Shown piece by piece: positions 58,107-64,000 of a stretch of 64,000 nucleotides of DNA. The stretch is from Streptomyces asiaticus. GTDB taxonomy: Bacteria; Actinomycetota; Actinomycetes; Streptomycetales; Streptomycetaceae. The position numbers were made by a program, and so were the translations under genes. Below the pieces are notes generated by a model, which saw only the letters and a program-made list of their open reading frames with translations, was not told the DNA's origin and searched no databases. Each line of letters opens with the position of its first letter. Position 1 is the first letter of the stretch. The DNA lies in the NCBI RefSeq assembly GCF_018138715.1, contig NZ_JAGSHX010000006.1, forward strand, positions 1,674,001-1,738,000, read 5' to 3'.

Positions 58107-58768
58107 TGGGGGATCTGGCGGACCTGGCGGATCTGGCGCGGAGCGTGCCGTCCGAGTCGACGCAGCAGGCGGTGGGGTATCCCTCGCTGTTCCTGCTGGT
58201 GGTGTTCGGGTCGCTGGTGCCGGTGGTGCCCACCGGGGCGGTGGTCTCCTCGGCGGCGGTGGTGGCCATCCACCAGACCGCTCCCCCGCTGTCGCTGCTG
58301 GTGGTCTTCGGGGTGGCCTCGATGGCGGCCTTCTCCGGCGATGTGATGCTGTACTGGCTCGGGCGGCGCGGGGTGCGCTCGAAGAACGGCTCGCGATGGC
58401 TGGAGCGGATCCACGACCACGCGGCGCCGGAGCGGCTGGACCAGGCACAGGTGCGGCTGGACGAGCACGGGGTGGCGGTTCTGGTGCTGTCCCGGCTGGT
58501 CCCGGCGGGGCGGATACCGGTGATGCTGGCCTGCCTGCTGGCGCGCTGGCCGCTGCGGAGGTTCGCCCGGGGCGCCGGACCCGCCGCGCTGGCCTGGGCG
58601 GTGACGTATCAGCTGATCGGGATCCTGGGCGGCTCGCTCTTCGCCGAGCCGTGGGAGGGCGTGGCGGCGGCCGTGGTCCTGACGGTCGTGATCAGCACGG
58701 CCCCCGCGCTGTGGCGCCGCTTGCGCCGCCGCACCGCCCGCGACGCCCAGAGCGAACCCACGGGCTGA
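58106..58768 (+). CDS. DedA/VTT-domain membrane protein
   Basis: 220 residues, ATG overlapping the previous stop (TGATG). Hydrophobic helices and the VTT-domain motifs FGSLVPVVPTGAVVSSAA, FSGDVMLYWLGRRG and LSRLVPAGRIPVMLACLL with the conserved Arg/Gly. DedA proteins are thought to flip polyprenyl phosphates or phospholipids. Translational coupling with the metallohydrolase suggests a common lipid-related job. Confidence 0.9.
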   Translation: MGDLADLADLARSVPSESTQQAVGYPSLFLLVVFGSLVPVVPTGAVVSSAAVVAIHQTAPPLSLLVVFGVASMAAFSGDVMLYWLGRRGVRSKNGSRWLERIHDHAAPERLDQAQVRLDEHGVAVLVLSRLVPAGRIPVMLACLLARWPLRRFARGAGPAALAWAVTYQLIGILGGSLFAEPWEGVAAAVVLTVVISTAPALWRRLRRRTARDAQSEPTG

Positions 58769-58867
58769 CGGCGACCCCCTGAGAGTCACAGCCGGGCAGG
58801 GCCGCGGTCGCACCGGCCACCACGCCGGCCCCCGCGGCGGCCGGCCGTGACGCCCCGCTCCGACCGG

Positions 58868-58980
58868 TCAGCCGAGGCGCTCCCGCGCGCCCCAGTGGTC
58901 TGCGGACGACCGAGCGCTGAGGGTGTCGGGGTGATCGGGCCCAAGGATGCGTGCCCGGTCGGTGGCGAGTACCCAACCAC
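58868..58980 (-). pseudogene. Remnant of a tetratricopeptide-repeat gene
   Basis: The 319-base gap between the DedA-like and FAD hydroxylase genes has no full gene. In one minus-strand frame, 33 codons before a TGA at 58868-58870 read LATDRARILGPDHPDTLSAR, the hallmark of actinobacterial NPHP3/kinesin-light-chain-type TPR proteins. Upstream codons do not extend the homology. This looks like the 3' end of a lost gene. Confidence 0.5.
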
Positions 58981-59087
58981 TTTGCGCCCCCGGCCCGGCG
59001 CCCGGCGCCGCGTCCCACGGCCCCGGGCGGGTGGCACCCGGAAGCGGGGCGGCGTCCGGACGCCGGTGGCCTCCAGGACACGCGGGG

Positions 59088-60731
59088 TCAGACCTCCAGC
59101 CGCAGAACCTCTCGCAGCGCCCGCGTCATCGCGGCCTCCGGGTCGGGGACCGAGCGCTCCGCCCGCCAGGCGACGAAGCCGTCGGGGCGGACCAGGACCG
59201 CTCCGTCGGGGGCGGTGCCGTGGAGTTCGGCCCAGTCCGTGCCCGGTTCGGGGGCGAGTTCGTGGTCCGGGCCCTCGCCCACCCGGTAGCAGTCCAGCGG
59301 TACGCCGAGGGCGTCGGCGGCGCGGCGGCCCGCCTCGTGCCAGGCGGCGCCGCCCGGCCCGGTGAGCAGCACACAGGTGCGCTCGTACAGATCGAGGGTG
59401 GACAGCCGCACCCCGCAGCGGTGCACCCACATATGGGGTGCGCGGCTGCCGGGCTCGGCCGAGACCGTGAAGTGGTCGGGGACCGCGGGCGCGGAGGGGT
59501 CGGCGCCCGCGACCGCGCCGCGCACATAGCGGTAGCCCATGGCGACGGCCATGACATTGGACTGCGGGCCCCGGTCCTCGGTGGCCGGTGCCGAGTAGCC
59601 GGGGTGGCTGTGCTCGGCCGAACGGGCGGCCGCGCGGGCGCTGGTGGCCTGGGCGACCGGCCGCCGCTCCATGCCGTAGGTCTCCAGCAGCGCGGGGCCC
59701 GCCCAGCCGCCCATGACGGCGGCGAGCTTCCACGCCAGGTTGTGGGCGTCCTGGATACCGGTGTTGGAGCCGAAGGCGCCGGTGGGCGACATCTCGTGGG
59801 CGGAGTCCCCGGCGAGGAAGACCCGGCCGTCGGAGTAGTGGTCCGCCACCCGCTCGGCCGCGTGCCAGGGCGCCTTTCCGGTGATCTCGACTTCCAGGTC
59901 GGGCATGCCGACGGCGGTGCGGATGTGCTGGGCGCAGCGCTCGTCGTCGAACGCCTCCAGCGGTTCGCCGCGCTCGGGGTGCCAGGGGGCGTGGAAGACC
60001 CAGCTCTCCTGGTTGTCCACGGGCAGCAGCGCCCCGTCGGCCTCGGGGTTGGTGAGGTAGCAGGCGATGAAGTGGCGGTCCCCGACCGCGTCCGCGAGCC
60101 GCTTGGCGCGGAAGGTGATGGACACGTTGTGGAACAGCTCACCGCGTCCGCTCTGGCCGATGCCAAGGGCCTCGCGGACCGGGCTGCGGGGTCCGTCGGC
60201 GGCGATGAGGTAGTCGGCGCGGACCGTGGAGCGCCGCTCGGACCTGCGGTCCAGGAGGGTGGCGGTGACGCCGTCCGCGTCCTGCTCGAAGGAGATCAGC
60301 TCGGTGGAGAACCGCAGGTCGCCACCGAGCTCCTGGGCCGCGTTCAGCAGTACCGGCTCCAGGTCGTTCTGGCTGCACAGACACCATCCGGCAGGGCTGA
60401 TCCGGGCGGCCTTGCCACCCGGGTCCATCTCCCGGAAGAGCCAGTGGCCCTCCGTACCGGTGAGGGACGGGGTCTGGAGGATTCCGTGGTTGTCGGCCAG
60501 GACGGACGCGGCCTCGCGGATCGCGGACTCCACCCCGGCGGTGCGGAACAGTTCCATCGTCCGGATGTTGTTCCCCCGTCCGCGCGGGTGGTGCGAGGTG
60601 CGCGGGTGTTTTTCGACCAGTAGATGACCGATCCCCAGTCGGCCCAGGAACAGTGAGGCGGACAGGCCCACCAGGGAGCCGCCCGCGATGAGGACGGGCA
60701 CACGCTCAGCATTGTCGGCAAGACGGTTCAT
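59088..60731 (-). CDS. whiE-ORFVIII: Spore-pigment FAD-dependent hydroxylase (whiE ORFVIII-like)
   Basis: 547 residues from ATG 60731; the frame upstream is open to 62105 but is antisense to the SchA/CurD gene. FAD motifs: VLIAGGSLVGLSASLFLGRLG, LIAADGPRSPVREAL and VFLAGDSAHEMSPTGAFGSNTGIQDAHNLAWKL (in part), with a thioredoxin-like C-terminal domain as in aromatic polyketide hydroxylases. In whiE clusters this hydroxylase is divergent from the main operon, as here. It should oxidise the aromatic pigment precursor late in sporulation. Confidence 0.92.
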   Translation of the reverse strand: MNRLADNAERVPVLIAGGSLVGLSASLFLGRLGIGHLLVEKHPRTSHHPRGRGNNIRTMELFRTAGVESAIREAASVLADNHGILQTPSLTGTEGHWLFREMDPGGKAARISPAGWCLCSQNDLEPVLLNAAQELGGDLRFSTELISFEQDADGVTATLLDRRSERRSTVRADYLIAADGPRSPVREALGIGQSGRGELFHNVSITFRAKRLADAVGDRHFIACYLTNPEADGALLPVDNQESWVFHAPWHPERGEPLEAFDDERCAQHIRTAVGMPDLEVEITGKAPWHAAERVADHYSDGRVFLAGDSAHEMSPTGAFGSNTGIQDAHNLAWKLAAVMGGWAGPALLETYGMERRPVAQATSARAAARSAEHSHPGYSAPATEDRGPQSNVMAVAMGYRYVRGAVAGADPSAPAVPDHFTVSAEPGSRAPHMWVHRCGVRLSTLDLYERTCVLLTGPGGAAWHEAGRRAADALGVPLDCYRVGEGPDHELAPEPGTDWAELHGTAPDGAVLVRPDGFVAWRAERSVPDPEAAMTRALREVLRLEV

Positions 60732-60896
60732 TGTGCTGCTATGCCCGGTGTTTCCGGGCTCTTCCGGGACGCTGACGAGGCGTTCGCTCGGATGGCTCAC
60801 ATATCTCGCGCCATTGGTGGGTGCACCCCACGATCGTCTAACGGGCGGGTGTCCTCGATGCCCGGAAGGACGCGTCCGCGAAATAAGGAGTGGAAT
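60732..60896. promoter_or_regulatory. Divergent promoter region of the whiE-type locus
   Basis: 165 bases between the hydroxylase and the SchA/CurD gene. In S. coelicolor this gap carries whiEP1 and the SigF-dependent whiEP2. Here I see the ribosome-binding site AAGGAG (60885-60890) of the rightward gene and the dyad GGGTGCACCC (60820-60829) but cannot place the promoters with confidence. Confidence 0.5.
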
Positions 60897-62075
60897 ATGA
60901 GCACCCTGTCCGACATTCCGGAGACCACGGTGAACCAATCGCCGACCACCGTGGAATCCGCTCTCACCGACACCAGATTGCGCGTCGTCTTGCTGGTGCA
61001 GGTCAACAGCGGTGCCGAGCAGCGCTTTCTGCGTGCCTACGATCAGCTGTCCCAGCAGGTGGCCGCGGTGCCCGGGCACATCAGCGACCAGCTCTGCCAG
61101 TCGATCGAAAACCCCTCCCAGTGGCTGATCACCAGCGAATGGGAAAGCGCCCCTCCGTTCCTCGCCTGGGTGGACTCCCCCGCGCACCGGGAGATGGTCA
61201 AGCCCTTCCACGGCTGTGTCGAGGACACCCGCTCGCTGCGGTTCAGCATCCTGCGGGAGACCCTGACCGCCGGGTCCGCGCCGGTCGATGTCACCACCCG
61301 GGGCGTCGACGCCGCGCTGCGGGTCGGCGACGGGCTGGTCCGGCAGGCCCTCACCTTCACCGTGAAGCCCGGCAGCGAGGACGCCGTCGCCAAGATCCTC
61401 GCCGATTACGCCTCGCCCCAGGCCCGGGTCGACGAGACCACCCGGCTCTCCCGCACTTCGGTGTTCATGAGCGGCAACCGGGTGGTGCGGGCCGTGGAGG
61501 TCAAGGGTGATCTGACCGCGGCGCTGCGCTTCGTGGCCCGGCAGCCGGAGATCAGGGCCGCCGAGGAGGCCCTCAATCCGTATCTGGAGGAGGACCGCAA
61601 CCTCGACGACCCCAGCTCGGCACGGGAGTTCTTCGCCCGCGCCTCGCTGCCGGTGGTCCACCACATGACGGCCGGCGGGCCGCGCCCCGCCCAGGGCGTC
61701 CACCGGCACGCCCTGCTCTACCCGGTCAAGACCGGCTGCGGCCCGGCCGTGGCCAGTCTGCTGGCCCGGCAGGACGAGCTCGCGGTGAACAAGGAGATGG
61801 CCGCTGAGCAGACCGCCAAGACCCTGCTGAGCAGCACCATCTTCCAGCGTGACGACATCGTGGTGCGGCTGGTGGACCTGGCCGTGCCGCTGGACCGTAA
61901 CCCCGCCATGGCGGCCGGTGTGAGCGGCCGGCGGGCCGCCGCCGTACTGGGCCGCCTGCTGGACCTCGGAGCGGACGGTGCGGTGATCGACCTGTCCATG
62001 GACGACGGGCAGCGCCGCTTCCTCGCCGACTGCGACATGACCCCGGTCACCGACCGCAAGTCGGCCGACCACTGA
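60897..62075 (+). CDS. whiE-ORFI: SchA/CurD-like protein (whiE ORFI-like)
   Basis: 392 residues from ATG 60897 (AAGGAG 6 bases upstream). The N-terminal part is a ferredoxin-like ABM domain ([25 protein letters not shown] in part; [22 protein letters not shown]), repeated in the middle, and the C-terminal 110 residues are the SchA/CurD domain ([22 protein letters not shown]). This protein occurs only in spore-pigment and related type II PKS clusters; its activity is not established. It is the first gene of the presumed pigment operon. Confidence 0.92.
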   Translation: MSTLSDIPETTVNQSPTTVESALTDTRLRVVLLVQVNSGAEQRFLRAYDQLSQQVAAVPGHISDQLCQSIENPSQWLITSEWESAPPFLAWVDSPAHREMVKPFHGCVEDTRSLRFSILRETLTAGSAPVDVTTRGVDAALRVGDGLVRQALTFTVKPGSEDAVAKILADYASPQARVDETTRLSRTSVFMSGNRVVRAVEVKGDLTAALRFVARQPEIRAAEEALNPYLEEDRNLDDPSSAREFFARASLPVVHHMTAGGPRPAQGVHRHALLYPVKTGCGPAVASLLARQDELAVNKEMAAEQTAKTLLSSTIFQRDDIVVRLVDLAVPLDRNPAMAAGVSGRRAAAVLGRLLDLGADGAVIDLSMDDGQRRFLADCDMTPVTDRKSADH

Positions 62076-62148
62076 CGACGTCTCTCCCCCTTCGTACCTT
62101 TCCACCCCCGTGGCGCGGACCGCGCAACGCTACCTGGAGGAACTCATC

Positions 62149-62556
62149 ATGACCACGCAGTCCCCTCTCGTCGTCGACCTCGCCGCGGTCGCCCCCAACC
62201 GCCGGCGCGGTGGCGATGTGCGCGCCATGCTCACACCGCCTCTGGTGGGCGCCACGAGCGGCTTCATGGGGATGGCCATCGTGGGGCCCGGTGAACGGGT
62301 CGCCGAGCACTACCACCCGTACTCGGAGGAGTTCGTGTACGTCGTCAGCGGCGACATGGAGGTGGACCTGGACGGCGAGGCGCATCCGCTCCACCCCGAC
62401 CAGGCGATCCTGATCCCCATCAACATGCGGCACCGGTTCCGCAATGTGGGGAGCACCGAGGCCCGGATGGTCTTCCACCTCGGGCCCCTGGCGCCGCGCC
62501 CCGAGCTCGGTCACGTGGACACGGAGGCCGCCGAACCCGCCGAGGCGACGTCGTGA
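62149..62556 (+). CDS. whiE-ORFII: Cupin protein of the spore-pigment cluster (whiE ORFII-like)
   Basis: 135 residues from ATG 62149, TGGAGG 8 bases upstream. Cupin motifs: [25 protein letters not shown] (HxH..E) and PINMRHRF (H). Related to TcmJ/RemF-type cyclase helper proteins that bind zinc and assist polyketide ring formation. The stop overlaps the KS-alpha start (GTGA). Confidence 0.93.
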   Translation: MTTQSPLVVDLAAVAPNRRRGGDVRAMLTPPLVGATSGFMGMAIVGPGERVAEHYHPYSEEFVYVVSGDMEVDLDGEAHPLHPDQAILIPINMRHRFRNVGSTEARMVFHLGPLAPRPELGHVDTEAAEPAEATS

Positions 62557-63821
62557 CCCGACGGGTGGTGGTCACCGGGCTCGGTGTCGTCGCCCCCGGG
62601 GGTGTGGGCGTTCCGGCGTTCTGGGACATGCTCACCGCGGGCCGTACGGCCACCCGGAACATCACGCTCTTCGACGCGGAGCGGTTCCGCTCCCGGATCG
62701 CCGCCGAATGCGACTTCGACCCGCTGGCCCACGGTCTGAGCTTCGAGCAGATCGAACGCTCCGACCGCTATGTGCAGTTCGCGCTCGTGGCGGCCCAGGA
62801 GGCGGTACGGGACTCCGGTCTCGACCTCCAGGCGCTCAACCCCTGGCGGATAGGGGTTTCGCTGGGCAGCGCCGTCGCCGCCTCCACCCGGCTGGAGCAG
62901 GACTACGTCAAGGTCAGCGACGCCGGTGAGCACTGGGCTGTGGACCACCGCAAGGCGGGTCCACACCTTCAGCACGCGTTCTCACCGAGCGCGCTGTCCT
63001 CCGGGGTGGCGGAGCTGACCGGGGCGCAGGGCCCGGTGCAGTCCGTCTCCACCGGCTGCACCTCCGGTCTGGACGCGATCGGTTACGCCTTCCAGGCGAT
63101 CGAGGAGCGGCGGGCCGATGTGTGCATCGCCGGGGCCGCGGACTCGCCGATCACCCCGCTGACCGTGTCCTGCTTCGACTCGATCAAGGCCACCTCGGCG
63201 AACAACGACCACGCGGCCACCGCGTCCCGGCCGTTCGACGCCCACCGGGACGGCTTCGTCCTCGGCGAGGGCGCCGCCGTGCTGGTCCTGGAGGAGCTGG
63301 AGCACGCCCGGGCCCGGGGGGCGCGGGTCTACTGCGAGTTCCGGGGGTTCGCCACCTACGGCAACGCCTACCACATGACCGGTCTGACCCGTGAGGGTCT
63401 GGAGATGTCCGAGGCGATCGACCATGCGCTCGGCCACGCCCGCGTCAACAGCTCCGAGGTCGACTACGTCAACGCGCACGGCTCGGGCACCAAGCAGAAC
63501 GACCGGCATGAGACGGCGGCCGTGAAGCGGTCCCTGGGCGAGCACGCGTACAAGACCCCCATGAGCTCGATCAAGTCCATGGTGGGCCATTCCCTGGGCG
63601 CGATCGGCGCCATCGAGGTGGTCGCCTGCGCCATGGCCCTCGCCCATGGCGTGGTGCCGCCGACGGCCAACTACGAGACCCCCGACCCCGAATGCGACCT
63701 CGACTATGTCCCGCGCACCGCCCGCGCCCTCCCGCTGCGCCATGTGCTGTCGGTCGGCAGCGGGTTCGGCGGCTTCCAGTCCGCGGTGGTGCTGAGCCGG
63801 GCGGACGGGAGTGCGGCATGA
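62553..63821 (+). CDS. whiE-ORFIII: Type II PKS ketosynthase alpha (whiE ORFIII-like)
   Basis: 422 residues from GTG 62553. Catalytic residues are complete: Cys169 (STGCTSGLD), His309 (VNAHGSGT) and His346 ([10 protein letters not shown]), the same numbers as in the actinorhodin enzyme. It extends the polyketide chain by decarboxylative condensation of malonyl-ACP, with the KS-beta partner. The stop overlaps the next start (ATGA). Confidence 0.96.
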   Translation: MTRRVVVTGLGVVAPGGVGVPAFWDMLTAGRTATRNITLFDAERFRSRIAAECDFDPLAHGLSFEQIERSDRYVQFALVAAQEAVRDSGLDLQALNPWRIGVSLGSAVAASTRLEQDYVKVSDAGEHWAVDHRKAGPHLQHAFSPSALSSGVAELTGAQGPVQSVSTGCTSGLDAIGYAFQAIEERRADVCIAGAADSPITPLTVSCFDSIKATSANNDHAATASRPFDAHRDGFVLGEGAAVLVLEELEHARARGARVYCEFRGFATYGNAYHMTGLTREGLEMSEAIDHALGHARVNSSEVDYVNAHGSGTKQNDRHETAAVKRSLGEHAYKTPMSSIKSMVGHSLGAIGAIEVVACAMALAHGVVPPTANYETPDPECDLDYVPRTARALPLRHVLSVGSGFGGFQSAVVLSRADGSAA

Positions 63822-64000
63822 CATCGGCGAAGACCACCCGGAACCGGGGCGCGGTCGTGACCGGCCTCGGTGTGATCGCCCCCAACGGAGTGGGCACCGA
63901 CGCCTTCTGGAAGGCCACCCGGGAGGGGATCACCTCCCTGGACCGGATCTCCCGCGAGGGCAGTGAGCACTTCCCGGTGCGGATCGGCGGCCAGGTCCGC
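63818..64000 (+). CDS. whiE-ORFIV: Type II PKS chain-length factor, KS-beta (whiE ORFIV-like), cut by window end
   Basis: 61 residues visible from ATG 63818. [19 protein letters not shown] is the ketosynthase start, and the position directly after KS-alpha with overlapping codons identifies it as KS-beta, which lacks the active cysteine and sets chain length. The active-site region lies beyond the window, so this is inferred from context. Confidence 0.9.
   Translation, partial: MTSAKTTRNRGAVVTGLGVIAPNGVGTDAFWKATREGITSLDRISREGSEHFPVRIGGQVR

Noticed and set aside
59088..62105. A 1005-codon minus-strand frame covering the hydroxylase and the SchA/CurD gene
   Set aside because: Only codons from ATG 60731 show FAD-hydroxylase homology; the rest is antisense to a well-supported gene and is open because of GC bias.
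1..64000. tRNA or rRNA genes
   Set aside because: No cloverleaf or rRNA signature was noticed on reading both strands; a covariance search would settle it.

Overview
The window comes from a high-GC actinomycete, almost certainly Streptomyces. Codon third positions are strongly GC-biased. Many genes start with GTG or are leaderless, with a -10 box 6-9 bases before the start codon. There are rare TTA (bldA) codons, a perfect DasR-type operator, a WhiJ/BldB-type regulator with DUF397 and ATPase partners, a streptogrisin-type protease, and, at the right edge, the start of a whiE-type spore-pigment type II polyketide cluster. No tRNA, rRNA or CRISPR array was seen.

Layout. 0-2.5 kb: end of a NuoF-like gene, a formate-dehydrogenase-like iron-sulfur protein without catalytic domain, and fdhD. 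2.6-5.5 kb: TetR regulator, MFS exporter and SDR, with one operator motif in front of both tetR and the exporter. 5.6-13.6 kb: serine hydrolase and MerR, secreted sialidase, VOC protein, a 0.5-kb repeat element, methyltransferase, and an SBF transporter divergent from a LysR regulator. 13.8-17.2 kb: long-chain acyl-CoA ligase followed by an unknown protein and an EAD1 plus degenerate CHAT protein; both accessory genes carry TTA codons. 17.3-25.8 kb: aldo-keto reductase, S1 protease, a 20-bp tandem array before an ECF sigma/anti-sigma pair, photolyase, pterin dehydratase, XRE regulator, SnoaL-like protein and MHS transporter. 26-28.5 kb: isocitrate-lyase-family enzyme, small secreted protein and a second SBF transporter, probably one unit. 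28.6-33.6 kb: SpoIIE phosphatase, amino-acid permease, membrane-anchored phosphatase-superfamily protein.

33.8-43.3 kb is the most rearranged part. It holds an nSTAND-WD40 gene broken by three frame lesions, a secreted protein with SigE-type sigma factor and AAA ATPase, a giant inverted repeat, the XRE/DUF397/ATPase developmental module, an HTTM protein beside a truncated DUF5819 gene, and an intact IS5-family element with target duplication. 43.3-49.1 kb: a sugar ABC importer (permease, ATPase, lipoprotein) translationally coupled to a large GAF/PAS/SpoIIE/HATPase sensor phosphatase.

49.3-58.8 kb: acetyltransferase, a secreted lyase-like protein under a DasR site, a TnpB relic, a TetR regulator with three evenly spaced palindromes facing a TetX-like monooxygenase and an alpha/beta hydrolase with a Gly-Pro-rich insert, a dipeptidase, a second copy of the 22-bp-ended repeat, an EamA/MarR pair, and an MBL-fold/DedA pair. 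59-64 kb: the whiE-type locus, with the FAD hydroxylase divergent from SchA/CurD protein, cupin, KS-alpha and KS-beta (cut by the window end).
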